DNA of 64,000 bases from Buxus sempervirens (taxonomy: Eukaryota > Streptophyta > Magnoliopsida > Buxales > Buxaceae), in assembly GCA_947561395.2 (NCBI GenBank), contig OX387188.1:35521942-35585941 (forward strand), written 5' to 3'. Made by a program: the position numbers and the translations under genes. Shown here in pieces: positions 14,501-26,741 of this stretch. Positions within the stretch are counted from its first letter, which is position 1; every line of letters starts with the position of its first letter. The notes under the pieces are model-generated. The model searched no databases, was not told where the DNA came from, and saw only the letters and a list, made by a program, of their open reading frames with translations.

Positions 14501-17500
14501 TATCCTTAGTGTTCAACCTTTTGGGGATGTTGGTGAATATTAGCCCAAATAGGTATGAGAGATAAGTGAGAAAGTACATGGATTAGGATCATCATCTTTG
14601 AGGTGGATACAGTATTGCAATTATGTAGAGTATGTATTGGTCATTGTAGGAGTGAGGTGATGGAGAAGTCTTTGAAACGTCTAGGCACTTTTGTTGAATA
14701 TGATGTCTCATTATACGTGGATAGTTGGATTATATATAGCATATTCTGTAGTTTGCATGAGGTTATTTGACCTCTATCTTCGGATTAATTCTGTACCTAT
14801 TAGATTTTTATCCACACTAGCCTTTATAAAGTTTAACACTACAACTCAAATCATTTTAGGCATAAATTCTCTATATTTCCTCTACTTGATATATGATCCT
14901 ACTTGTATACATATTTTTCAATGACTTTATATGCATATTTTTCTCATATTACGGGGGGTTTTGGATGTTTTTGATTCTAATCTGAGACCTGTAGAAGTTT
15001 CAAGTGAAATTTCATATTTTTCTCCTCAAATTTCCACATCTTTCTGTATGTGGTGATTTTTTTATATGGACATGAAATTTCTTTAGGCTCTCATGGGAAA
15101 ATGGTCAATGGAATCAAAATTGAAATAAATTGATAATGACTACCATAGTTCCAAGAGATCCAAGTTGTAGAGGTTGTCCATGTGTCTGTATGTTTGCACC
15201 TCTGAAATTGGGATAATTGCTTGTTTAATTGATTCTTTGGTCGTTTTCTGTTGGAATGTTATCAGATGATGACAGTGTCTTAACTGCAGGTTACAGACCA
15301 AGATCTAGATGTTTGGCAGAAGACCCCTGCATGTGTGCCAGATGCCTTACGCCATTATTATTATGAGTACCTGTCGTCCACTGCTGAGGCTGCTGAGGTA
15401 TATTTTGTAACACAAATAGGTTTGATTAGCTGCTCTTCAAGAGATCTTAGAGAGATCATACTATTTGATGTGGTTCTTTTAATTGTTATGTACCTGCTTG
15501 GTAATTTTTCCTTCTATTCTGTGACACTGAGCAATGAGAATGATATCTTTTCTCGTATATTTATATGCCATTAAATATTTCAATTCGAACTATTTCAAAA
15601 TAATGCCATTAAAGATTTCTTGTATATTTATATGCCATTAAGATTTCAGTTTGTGGTTTCTGTCATTTCCTAGCCTAACTAGTTATGAATTTCAAAATTT
15701 AAAGATGCATTGAATCAATTGTTGTAACCTTTTAGATTTTGGTATCCTAATGTCTTCTTTAGACAATAGATGCACACTTCTAGCACTGTCCTACTCTTGT
15801 AAGGGAACTTATTAAAATGGAGAGTGAAGGTAAAAATATTGGTGCAGTTGGAATTCACACATGGGAGTTATATATAATGGAGAACCTAATGGGTTCCTGT
15901 TATTAAACTGAGAATGAGAAATTTTTCCAGTTCGTAAGTTATTAAATGTGAACTATTGCAAAGCATAATGCTACTTCCCTGAAATTTGCATCATGCCATC
16001 ATGTGCACCAAGGGATGGAGATTTTATCAACCATCATCTAAACTACTTTGAGATGGATATATCGATGTGGAACCATTTTTCTAGTATTCTAAAGATGCGT
16101 TTATGTGCTGGTGGTAAGGAATCATGAAAAAATATACTTTTGAGAGCTGCAAAAGTGTTCGACACTTGATGAACATACTTATTTAATGGGTTATTCCTTC
16201 CTGTATCCACAATGCCTTTTGGCCACCACCTTGTTCTAGTTCATCTAAGTATTGCTCCTTTTCGTGAGATCAGTTACATTAAATCATTATCCCTGGAATC
16301 AGAAGATTCATGATCCTAGGAATGATATACCTTTTTCATCTCTGTAGCCTATATTATTTAGTGATGAAAATATTCTAGCTTCTATACTGATTTGCACTAT
16401 ACCTCTAGGTTATTGAAATGCATGCAATCTGTCGGCTTGATTTTTTGGTAGTTTTGTTTGACTGAATGACTCTTTGGGAGCAAGGCTAGAATTTCATGTT
16501 CTATTAGTTGTATATGATTGATATTCACCAGGCTTCTACATGGAATTTGGTTTATATAAAATTTTGCTTCTGCTAAATTGTATCTCTGAATGCTGCAGGA
16601 GAAAATTGCCATGCTTCGAGAAAATGAGTCACTACTGAAAGAAAATGAGAGGCTAACTCATGAAATGGAGTCCTTGTCTAAAAATAAAGACTTGGCTGAT
16701 GGTCAAATAATGGCATTAACAAAGTCCTTAGAAGCTCTCCAGAAGGACCTCAAGGACAGGGAGACTCTGGTAATTCTCACATTCCACAATGTATTTTTTC
16801 TATTGAACTGTAGTTTTATTTTTTTTGGAAACTATTTGCTAATTTCTTATTTCAGATACAAGATTTAAAGCAGTCTTTGGAGCGTCAAAGAAAGGAACTC
16901 AATGACTGCAGAGCTGAAATTACATCGCTCAAAATGCACATTGAAGGATCTCGATCTGGAAGAGGTTGGGTAGTAGGGGAGAACGATCATGAGAGATCAG
17001 AGTCATTTGAAAAGTATGAGGCGGAAATAAAATCTTTGCAGATGGAAATAGAAAATTTGAAGGCAAAAAATTCCGTTGCTGTAAATTCCGTAGGTTCTGT
17101 TGGTTCCGGCAGAGATCATACCCACGCAGAAGAAAAAGTCGTTGAGATACATGAATATAACACCATAGCATCTCACCCTGTAGATTTGGCGTCAGGAGTT
17201 GTAGATGCAACTGAAACTGTTGAGGAGAAAGTTAAACCTGAGGAAGTTCCTTATGAGAACATAATAAATTCTTTAAATGGTATAGTTGGGAACAATGACT
17301 ATACAAATAAACAGGATTTTGGACCAGGACCTGAGGATAGTTGGCCAGTCATCAAATCAGACAATCGAAAGAGTGAACCTGATTCCGAGAAAATGGCAAG
17401 TTCTTGCACCATGAATGCCTCAAGAAACAACACTATGAACCTTTTTCATATGTTGGAACTTTTGTAATACTTGAATTTAAAATGTAAGTTATTTCTTTAC

Positions 17501-20500
17501 AGGGTTTGGAAACCATTCAAATCCTCTCAGATGCATTGCCTAAGATAGTTCCTTATGTTTTGATCAACCATCGTGAGGTTTGCTTTTGAATAAGTGAACT
17601 TATATTACCTTTTTTTTTTTTTGGTTCTATTTCTGCTCTTACTGCAATGGAAGAAGAATAGTTATCCATTATAAAGTGGTGTAACGTATTCTTGCAGGAG
17701 CTTCTTCCTCTGATAATGTGTGCAATTGAGCGCCACCCAGATGGAAGCACAAGAGATTCTCTGACACACACGTTGTTTAATTTAATCAAGCGTCCAGATG
17801 AGCAGCAGCGACGAATTATAATGGATGTAAATTACTACTTGAAGCACTATGCTTAAATCTTCGGACATTTTTATCATGTGGACATTATACTGAATGTTAT
17901 TTTTCAATATCGTGTCAGGCCTGTGTGAGCCTAGCTAAGAATATAGGAGAAATGAGAACTGAATCAGAACTGCTTCCCCAGTGCTGGGAACAAGTAAGCT
18001 GTCTTCATTTTACATAACTTAATTTACCTGTTCCATCCTCATGTTCCCTCAGGTCATGGTTTCGCTTTCTGGTTCTTTGCATTGTAGATTAATCACATGT
18101 ATGAGGAGCGTAGGCTTCTTGTTGCTCAGTCATGTGGAGAGCTTGCAGAATTTGTTCGACCCGAGATTCGTGATTCTCTCATTCTGTCAATTGTGCAACA
18201 ACTGATAGAGGATTCTGCTACGGTCGTCCGGGAGGCTGCTGCTCATAACCTCACATTGCTGCTTCCACTCTTTCCAAATCAGGACAAATATTTCAAGGTC
18301 AGCCTCACTAATATGCTCAGAGGCAGTCATGGAGCAGAAATCTGACTTGACAGAATTGGCTGCAATGTAAGCTCTAGAACAGGTCGATAACAGATGGTTC
18401 TGGGAATGGCTTGGAAGCTTTTTCCCTGATCATGTTATGATGAACCTGAGGTAAAAATTAAAGTTATCCCAACACCTCTTTTGTTTGTTGATAGGTTGAA
18501 GAAATGATGTTCCAATTGGTGTGCGATCCATCTGGAGTGGTGGTTGAAACTTCTCTCAAGGAATTAGTTCCGGGGGTAATACGTTGGGGAAACAAGTTGG
18601 ATCACATCTTACGTGTCTTGCTCTCTCACATCTTGGGCTCTACGCAGGTATTGTTGCTTCTTACAAATGATCGTATCATGATTGGCCTTAACCCCAAATC
18701 TGGAGTCTGATGTTAATTTCCCAATTTGTCAGCGATGCCCACCTCTTTCAGGAGTTGAAGGGTCCATAGAATCCCATCTTCGTGTTTTAGGTGAACGAGA
18801 ACGTTGGAATGTTGATGTTCTATTACGTGTACTGGTGGAGTTGCTTCCATTCTTGCACCAAAAAGCAGTTGAGACTTGCCCATTCCCTTCTGCTATTAGT
18901 TCTCTCATGACTCCTGAATCTGGGGGAGCATTATTTTCTATGCCCCTGCTCGAACTTTATGCAGGGTAAGTGCTGTTCTCTGACTTGTTAGTGATCCTCT
19001 GTCACCGATCTAACAGAACTTTAAGATAAATCAAGAAAGATAAGTCCTACTACTCATTTCTGATGAGTTCTAATTTGTCTTGTTAGAGGACATGTGGAGT
19101 GGCCTGCATTTGACTGGATACATGTTGACTGCTTTCCTGATTTGATTCAACTTGCCTGCCTACTACCTCAAAGAGAAGATAATCTGAGAAATCGAATCAC
19201 AAAGGTAAAATTCTGTGCTTTGAATACTTGGGGGCCCTTCTCCCCTATTCTCATTATTTTATGGTTTCTCTTTGAATATCCTTTCAGAAACTGTCGCTAA
19301 CAGAATTATTGGGTAATGCAGTTTCTGTTGGCTGTATCTGAAAATTTTGGAGATCATTATCTGACTCATGTAATGCTGCCCGTATTCTCTTTAGCAGTAG
19401 GGGATAATGCTGATTTGAAATTTTTACCTGCTTCCATCCAGCCAAGAATCAAAGGTAAATTATTTGAAATTTCTGTAGAGGTTTGGAAATCATTGCATGG
19501 TTTATTTTGTTAATTTCCAACAGGTTTGCAACCAAAAACCGCTGTTGCTGAGAGACTTGCTATCATGTGTGTACTTCCACTTCTCTTGGCGGGTATATTG
19601 GGTGCTCCTAGCAGGCATGAAGAATTAGCAGAGTACTTGAGAAAGCTTCTGGTTCAAAGCACAGTGAGGGACGGCCGTTCAGCAAATCGTACCGCTGAAG
19701 TCATTGATGCTGTCCGCTTCCTTTGGTTGGTAGTTTGCATTTATTTCTGTATGAACTAGTTTTGGTTTGCTTGGGATATTGATCATTAGTCTGACAAATT
19801 TTTCTATGATGCACAGCACATTTGAAGAGCATCATGGTATCATTTTTAATATTTTGTGGGAAATGGTTGTCAGCTCCAATGTAAATATGAAAATCAGTGC
19901 TGCCAATCTGTTGAAAGTCCTCGTATGCTCTTATACTTTTTGGATTTGCCCTTTTCAGTTATTTCTAGTTGTTTTGTTCCTATATGAAACTGAAATCTTG
20001 TCTTCCCAATAGGTCCCATACATTAATGCAAAAGTTGCTTCAAGTCATATTTTGCCTGCTCTTGTAACTCTTGGCTCTGATCAGAATCTGAATGTAAAGT
20101 ATGCTAGCATAGAAGCATTTGGAGCTGTAGCCCAGCATTTCAGAGATGAAATGGTACATACTTTATAGGTTATTTAATATTTTTAATCCTCATGTAGCAG
20201 GTCCCTCAATATATTAATGGGCTGACTCAAATTTGCATCTTTTAGATTGTTGACAAGATACGTATTCAGATGGATGCTTTTCTAGAGGATGGATCCCATG
20301 AAGCTACTATTGCTGTTGTGCGTGCATTGGTTGTAGCTGTACCACATACTACGGATAGGCTGCGTGAATATATCCTCAAAATGTCATCTGTTAAAACAGT
20401 ACTTTTGAAATTCTGTTTCTCCGTGCTTTAAACATATTTTCTGGCTTTTAAGTGTTTTGTTTTGCAATTTATTATGGCTCCCAATTTTCAATCTTCTGGT

Positions 20501-21599
20501 TAGACAATTTCTTTGACAATGCATACATCTATTGTCCAAGATTTTCCAACTTACTGCCATTCCAATATCTGGAAGTGATGTGATGCGTCGCCGTGAAAGA
20601 GCCAATGCGTTTTGTGAATCAATCCGTGCTCTAGATGCTACAGGTCTTCTGCTGTGTTCCAAAAACTCATCTTTTGTTCCTTTGCAATTTTTGCATTGAT
20701 GATCAAGTATCAGATTCAATATTGTCTGATGCCATACTGGATAATATTTTCCAGCCGTTTTCGGTATTATTATTAGTATTGTATTTTTTGACAAAATGCA
20801 TGAAGATCTCGTAGGTTAATTAAAAGGTCTCTCTGGACTATAATTTCTTTTCTCAACCATTTTTATATTTTATTTTGGGCATCAATGATGCATGTAGCAA
20901 CATAGGTGGTGATTATCAGCCACTCTTTTAAAGTGACTGAGCCAATGGATGGTGGCTGATTGACCTTGTTCAATAAGGAAATAATATTCCTTTACAAGAG
21001 TTGATCTATAATGATGCAGAGTTGGTTCATAGGACAAACGACTTTGTTTGCTGATAGCTTTGGTGAACTATGTCTATGAGTTTATCCGATCTTACATGGT
21101 GTCTGATTAACATCATTTTGACCTCCAATAAAGTCTGAAAGTTTCATTACATGATGGTGTAACAATATATATTTTGCTTTTTGCATTGTTCTCATAAAAT
21201 TTGTTTATTCTTGCTGCAGACCTTTCAGCAACTAGTGTACGGGAGTTCCTCCTACCATCCATACAAAACCTTTTAAAGGACCCTGATTCTCTGGATCCTG
21301 CACACAAAGAGGCCATAGAAATTATAATGAGGGAAAGGTCTGGTGGAACTTTTGAGACCATCAGCAAGGTGATGGGTGCACATCTTGGAATTGCATCATC
21401 TGTTAGTAGTTTCTTTGGTGAAGGTGGTCTGCTCGGCAAGAAGGAAACGGTAGATCTACCAGAGTCAGTTGAATCACCAAAGTCTGTTCCAGAACAACCA
21501 TCAGATGACACGAGGTTCAGGCGCATCATGAGAGGTAATTTTAGTGACATGTTAAGAGGTAAAGCAAAGAGCAACGAGGATACTCAACCAAAGCAATGA
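5743..21599 (+). CDS. RELCH: LisH and HEAT-repeat protein, RAB11-binding protein RELCH homologue
   Basis: Twenty exons join in phase to 1,181 residues: 5743-5941, 8514-8666, 13249-13427, 15290-15397, 16599-16769, 16856-17395, 17503-17577, 17698-17826, 17919-17993, 18088-18297, 18495-18647, 18733-18965, 19087-19204, 19322-19454, 19524-19725, 19817-19922, 20013-20153, 20246-20369, 20527-20643, 21220-21599. A LisH motif spans residues 6-38 and a second LisH-like motif about 152-185. Coiled coils lie at about 68-110 and 214-305, then a low-complexity linker, then helical HEAT repeats from about 450 to 1,060. Intron 18 is AT-AC and intron 6 is GC-AG; the rest are GT-AG. Introns 1 and 2 are large and full of transposon debris. 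The animal protein binds RAB11 and OSBP on recycling endosomes; the plant role is inferred. The start is the first ATG after the GA-rich leader. Confidence 0.9.
7240..7790 (-). mobile_element. Ty3/gypsy integrase fragment in RELCH intron 1
   Basis: Reading the minus strand in pieces gives integrase-core and integrase C-terminal wording: a VSNRDIRFVG-like block, a CHPQTDRQIEVVN-like block and a downstream AQAEFA...TPFEAAYEHK-like block. Frameshifts and stops interrupt the frame. I could not define long terminal repeats. It is a dead internal fragment, antisense to the host gene. Confidence 0.75.
8270..8440 (+). mobile_element. LINE 3' tail remnant in RELCH intron 1
   Basis: The segment has the wording of plant L1 3' ends: a T-rich untranslated stretch, then TTTTAATAAAATCATATTTACC and an A-rich tail with G interruptions. 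No coding part survives. It lies just upstream of exon 2. Confidence 0.5.
9480..9737 (+). mobile_element. LINE 3' tail remnant in RELCH intron 2
   Basis: This T-rich, non-coding stretch ends TTAATAAAATACTTCTTATT, then ACCGATCC and a run of 16 A. That is the usual 3' terminus of plant L1 elements. The body has been lost by 5' truncation. Confidence 0.55.
11485..11529. repeat. (TA)n microsatellite in RELCH intron 2
   Basis: About 22 perfect TA units. The poly-(Tyr-Ile) open frame across it is an artefact. Confidence 0.95.
17396..17502 (+). other. GC-AG intron (RELCH intron 6)
   Basis: The only junction that keeps the frame from the linker exon to GLETIQILSD is ATG|GCAAGT...TTTACAG|GGT. The donor starts with GC, not GT, but otherwise fits the GC-donor consensus. 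A GT four bases further on would shift the frame. Confidence 0.75.
20370..20526 (+). other. AT-AC U12-type intron (RELCH intron 18)
   Basis: Exon 18 ends CGTGAAT and the intron begins ATATCCTC, matching the U12 donor consensus ATATCCTY. It ends ...TTCTTTGACAATGCATAC, with a branch-site-like TTCTTTGAC about 10 nt before the AC terminus. Joining the exons restores the family sequence REYLLSKIFQLTAIP. No GT-AG pair does this. Confidence 0.85.
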
Positions 21600-22906
21600 A
21601 AATCAGAATTAGCCCTTGGTAGTGTTATTATGGAAGCTTATGCATTTCTCAAGTATTCTTTTTGACACATTGAGATGGTCTATACCCCCTTTGTATCTGT
21701 GGTTTTAATCGGCCAAATACTACAAGTGAATTGTATGTGCAGTATAAACTTTGGTTGAGTAATAAAGAAAAAGAGTGTTCAAGTACGGCAGGTTGAGTTT
21801 TAACAGACCAAATTCTGGAATCTGCCGCACATTTTGCAAAATAATGAGAGCTGGCAATGGAATGGGTTTGTATCAGTTTTGCATTACCTATTTTATAGGT
21901 TGAAGTTAAAACTGTAGGTTGAAGTTAAAACTGCTTGTTTAAACCTCATTCTTGTTCTGCTTTATATGTGTATTACATTCACATGAAATGTATAATATCA
22001 CACGATGAAACAACACGAGCAGTCAATAAGCCGAATGCAGAAACCAACACCGACCAATTGTTTGTGGGTGCTGGAAATGATGCGGTTGCAACTCACTTTG
22101 CAATTCCATTTTAAAAGCTTGCAGGTAATCTTTTCCCCGTTTCAAATTTTACCCTTTGGCGAGAATAATTTGAAGTATCGTATGAGTTGACATTTCCAGG
22201 TTCTTGAAGATTTTGCCATTCCAAAGGAGTTGAGGAACATGTTTTATCTGTTGCAAGTGAAGATATCACATTGATCAGGTATTCTAAGGGTCTTATCCTA
22301 GATACTTCTCTAACTCCCTTCAGCCTTTCCTTTTTAATGTTCTCCAGGAAATTCACTGGATAGCACATACCCATCCCCAGCAATATTTCCTGCAGATCAA
22401 GGTCTACCCATGAGTACAAATTTCACTGGAACCCTTCTGTTATGGTGGCCCTGAAAAAATTAAGGCAAAAAATGGTAGTTCTAGACTTCTAGTGGTGATA
22501 AATGGAAAAAAAAAATTTGAAGGGAAAAAAACAATATATTTTAAATTTTGGGCCGTTATGGTGGGTGTGCAGAACCATTTATTAATGGGATCTGATTCAC
22601 AGGTAATTGCATGATAATATGGCCACTAGTTTTCTGAGCCTTTGACTAAAATACTTCATGAATCACAAATGAGCCCAAGCACTCCAAGCCACCAGGGGAG
22701 AGCAGATACGCTTACATGGAAATAAAAGTAGTTATTGCTTGATCCACAACTGGGTTCTCCTTGAATTCTGGATTCACAGTATTAACAATAGATCTTCAAG
22801 AAAGCAGGTGTTTGGAAACAGGAATTTTATCACCAGCCTGCAATGGTAAAACTGGTTTCATGCACCTCCTCCAGGTTTCCCATCAATGAGCTTGGTGATG
22901 ACACGT
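21600..22906. other. RELCH 3' region and intergenic DNA
   Basis: The first ~170 bp is the probable RELCH 3' untranslated region, with an AATAAA at 21761. The remainder has only short unsupported frames, including one at 22005-22190. I recognise no family there. Confidence 0.45.
21761..21766 (+). terminator. Candidate poly(A) signal of RELCH
   Basis: AATAAA lies 162 bp past the stop codon at 21599 and is followed by an A-rich then T/G-rich stretch. Plant poly(A) signals are loose, so this is only a candidate. Confidence 0.4.
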
Positions 22907-23131
22907 TCATCCACCACAGGCTGCACCGCATTCCACAGAACACCCCCCACCATAAGCAGTTTCATCGGCTGCCGAGGCTTTATCTTTGGTTGCACCACCA
23001 GCACAAGAGAAGATGATAGCTGAGATGAGAGAGACGGAGAAAAGAGCCACCCAGAAGAGTAGACAAGCACCACCTACAAAAACACCCCCACCTCCTTCCC
23101 CAGATACCTCTTCTTTCCATTCCCTAACCAT
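22907..23131 (-). CDS. Small Gly/Cys-rich single-pass membrane protein (hypothetical)
   Basis: A single exon encodes 74 residues. The acidic, Gly-rich N-terminus (to about residue 20) is followed by one hydrophobic helix of about 25 residues with an ACLLFWVALFSVSL core. The hydrophilic tail ends GGGCSVECGAACGG, a Cys/Gly pattern I associate with small plant membrane proteins of unknown function. The ATG at 23131 is preceded by a (GA)n leader on the coding strand, as in many plant transcripts. There is no domain I can name. Codon bias and length do not exclude a chance frame, hence the moderate confidence. Confidence 0.45.
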   Translation of the reverse strand: MVREWKEEVSGEGGGGVFVGGACLLFWVALFSVSLISAIIFSCAGGATKDKASAADETAYGGGCSVECGAACGG

Positions 23132-23137
23132 CAAGCC

Positions 23138-23162
23138 TCTCTATCTCTCTCTCTCTCTCTCT
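23138..23162. repeat. (CT)n microsatellite upstream of the 74-aa frame
   Basis: A CT-rich run on the plus strand becomes a GA-rich 5' leader of the minus-strand small gene. Confidence 0.75.
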
Positions 23163-24576
23163 TCCCCCTGTGTTTGTGTGATGGAGCAGCCCCCACAAAG
23201 GCTTCTTATCCTTGCTCCCGTGCAGTGTGAAGTCCCTCGTCCGAGTACTTTGTACTCCTCTCTTCAAATAGGCTTTTTTAAGGCAGGAATCACAGTGAAT
23301 ATTGAGGGCATTAGGATCAAATGGTATCGTCAATGCAATTATTGTGAATGTGATGCTTGGGTAGGCGGCTCTCTTTATTCTCTGTCGCAAACTTGTCTTT
23401 TAATTCAATAGGATTCTCCCAACTTTATTAACAATGACTTGGAAGGTTGATCTGAATAGGTTCCAATTCCTAGTCCCTGTCTTATCCTTGAATCACCATT
23501 CACCAAGGTAAAATAAAATTTATTGGTCTTTCACAATTCACATTGTATCATAAAAAGATAAGTGATTCTGCGGAATTTTGATTTGTGAAATAGGTTTTAT
23601 AGAATATGAGGATAGAATGCTTTATTAGATAAAGCTCAAGTGGAATCAACACTCTAATGCGGCTCTTCCTTCGCAATTTTTGTTACGTTAAATCAATTTT
23701 TTGAAGTAAATCAACTAACCCGAAATTCCTTGCATGAATGGTCATAAGATTTGGTTGCATTAATAACTCACATATTTTGGAAGGAAAACTGCAAGGATTA
23801 GGGAAGAGGTGAGTAGTTTCTGAACTGACCTGCCAACCAATTCAAAACCGAGTTGAGCTGTTTATTAATTGGATTGGTTTGGGTTACTTACCTGGATTAT
23901 GTTTAGACTCTCATTTTTTAGGTTCCTTAATAAACAATACCTTATTCCTTGGGTGACATCTTAGTTTCCAGTTCTCACCAAGTAAATAGAGATATTGCTA
24001 ATTATGATATCATGTACCAGGGAAACTAGTCTGAATGTAACTAGCAGCAGACAATACAGGATGCAGGACACCTCACAGATCAGAAAAAACCAACTCACCA
24101 GGCACTGTTTTGTGAATATATTGTTGGTTACACTTTTGAGTCTCTGTGAAGTTCAATCAATCTTGTAAGCCTTGAGTGTGAGAAGATGCTTGTATTATAT
24201 GGCTATTTTTATTCATTGAAGACTTGATATCTTAACAATCATGTGAAGTGGATTGTTCCCACAATAGCTGTCATCTTTATTTTTTGTCAATCAAGGTGAC
24301 TGCTTGCATTATACTTAATGGGTGTGCACCAAAAAAGACAAGGATGCCAGAATGGTAGCAACTATTTGCTTGTTTTAGAGTTTATCAAGACTTCTAAGTT
24401 GCAAATGGATTTATCATTGCTTTATTATAGAGTCAGTCTTTACATTTAAGGCTATGTACATACTGGTGATAGATCTGTAGAGATTGATATGAATCTTACA
24501 TGAATGGCCATAACATCTTTCAAGAATTTGACTACTTAAATTTTCTAATGGGGCATTTTTCTACCAGCACTTCCAA
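23163..24576. other. Intergenic region without a supported gene
   Basis: Only short frames without family resemblance occur. Sequence just above 23163 is probably the promoter of the 74-aa frame, and sequence just below 24576 the 3' end of the reticulon gene. Confidence 0.4.
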
Positions 24577-26289
24577 CTATCTCAATTTCTTGTCTTTCAC
24601 TGGTCCTCTTGGGATCTTGTTAAGAAACTGAGAATCAAGCTTATTGTACCAGTTCTCCATGTCCTTTTTCCATCTGCTAGCAAGGGAATCTACCTCATAC
24701 TCATACCTCTCATAGAGAGCTGGCAGTGTTAAAATGCAGAGAAGTCCTGGATAAACATGGGATAAACCAAGACCAGTTTAAGATTAAACTAAAAATCATG
24801 AAGAATGAAATGGGTTTGAAGTTTTACCAATATAAAGAAGATTCAAAGTGTCGAAATGTGTTCCAATAGTTGATAATACCCAGAGAGAAAAAATCACCTG
24901 AAAGAAAAAAATTGTTGAAGGTAGAATTTAAGTGTGTTTGTGGATGAAATCTTATGTAAAATGTAGGAACCAGATTCAAATACCAGGAGAAATAATGCTA
25001 ATTCTTTGCCATGGGCAATGTCATAGATGGTTGACAGGAACCAATTGAGTTTCTTGTGGAAGGTCAAAGCAACTTCTCTAAATGCAGATTCAGATAAAAT
25101 GATTTCAGGGAGCTTGGGAGGATTCCTGAAGACAAAAGTAATTTAATAAATTTTGGGCCAAAACTTAAGTAACACAGAAATCATTAGAAAACATTAAGAA
25201 CTTAAAAGTCTCTTAAGTAGGATTCACTGATCAAGATGATCTCCCTTTGCCAAGAAGCATTAGGTGAAGGTGATCATTCAGTGGTGATTAAGGTGCAGAT
25301 ATTTGGTCTCTGCACATTACATAATCAATGGAGATAATCACCTTAATTTACCTCTTGATGTAATAATATATGTTGGTTTATTGAAGCAAGTGATCTGCTA
25401 TATTGGATAAGGGGAAGTTGTTACCAATTGAGAAGTGCTGCAAGATTTGACCAGATGAAGATGGCAAGCATGGTGGTGATAAAAAGGTGGCACACTAGTG
25501 TGAGGAGATGGTACTCAACAACCTCAAAAAGAAACCAGATCACTGTACTCCCAAGAAGAATTGCAGCTGATAAGTTCCTGTTCCTCCATAGCAACACATC
25601 GGCAACTGCAAAACCAAACCAAAACTTTAATCTATGAAACACCCATTAACCAGATTTTTAAGTTCTCCACAAATTGGATGAGTTTTGGCTGACTAAAATG
25701 AGTTGGGAGAATTGTAGGAACTGGTTGAAATTTGTTAAAACAATCGTTGCACCTAAAAGCTTAAGTTGATAGGTGAAGGTATAACTATGTGTATCAAAGG
25801 GCCCAACACATTCTATAACTCAGCACTCCTCTGCACGTGCAACTTCACATACAAGAGCATACGCAGGGAGGACAAACACAGAGCATACACACCCTGGATA
25901 TAAATAGATAAATAAATACCAAGGCAAACTTGCCCTATGGAGATGCCCACTTTGATACCATATTAAACACTCCTTGCACCTAAAAGCTTAAGCAGATAAG
26001 TAGTTTAACTATATATATCAAAGGGCCCAACAAAGGACAACTCAACAAGATTTGTATTAGTTACTGAATAAAGATACAGTCTAGATATGATGATTGGTAG
26101 CTGAAGGCAAAATTTATATTGGAAGCCAAAACATGGATGAAGTCACAAGAGTACATGTTCTTGTATGAGAAAGACTAATAAAATCGACTGAGAACTACCT
26201 CTCCCTCCTCCAAACGCAGCATGCAGAGGCCTTTGACGACCGAAAGGCCTTGCCTGTAGCCCAGGCTGGTCACTGAAATGGAGTGGCAT
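24577..26289 (-). CDS. Reticulon-like protein B (short RTNLB9/11/13-type)
   Basis: Five exons, complement(26199..26289, 25425..25605, 24984..25125, 24828..24897, 24577..24746), join in phase to 217 residues. After a 30-residue basic N-terminus ending FGGGR, the reticulon homology domain runs from VADVLLWRN to the C-terminus. It has two long hydrophobic hairpins, around residues 42-88 and 140-175, separated by a hydrophilic loop. The end PRGPVKDKKLR matches the plant RTNLB tail and carries a Lys-rich ER-retrieval-like terminus. Plant reticulons insert as wedges in the ER membrane and shape tubules. The family and short N-terminus are clear; the exact subfamily is inferred. Confidence 0.92.
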
Positions 26290-26348
26290 GGCAATGTAAG
26301 ACGTTGTTATGCGTTGCTAATCTTAGCATGGTGGGTTTAGGTTATATA
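26290..26348 (-). promoter_or_regulatory. Core promoter of the reticulon gene
   Basis: TATATAA on the minus strand (26348-26342) lies about 55 bp before the ATG at 26289. An upstream ATG at about 26329, out of frame, sits so close to the TATA box that it is probably outside the transcript. Confidence 0.5.
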
Positions 26349-26741
26349 AGAGGCGAAGGTTCTAAGTTTAATGGGGAAGAAAGTTGAAACTAGGAAGAAA
26401 GGGATGGCTTTGGCATGAGTTTGAAGGTTTCTTTCTTCATATGCCCGCTACTGTTTATTCTAAAATCCATCTCCAAGGTAATTTTAAACCTTCTATTGTT
26501 TAGCATTTCTATAATCTAGATTATAATCTGTATGTGTAATACAAAAGCTATCTCCCTGTCGGTGTCGGGGTTAAATAAATGAGATTCTAAACTTCGGAGT
26601 TTGGATGGCATAAATAAATTTTAAGATCCATTGTATCGAAACAGGGTTTTAGATTTTAAACACAGCAGTTAGAATCTCGATTTTAGAATCCTGAATCCAC
26701 CAAACAACTATAACCGAAACCAAATTGGTCTTTCTATAATA

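Noticed and set aside
22005..22190. 61-aa plus-strand frame after RELCH
   Set aside because: No splice partners, no recognisable domain and no conserved leader. Probably chance.
23180..23411. Frame starting MEQPPQRLLILAPVQ
   Set aside because: It overlaps the likely promoter of the 74-aa frame and shows no domain or codon pattern I can support.
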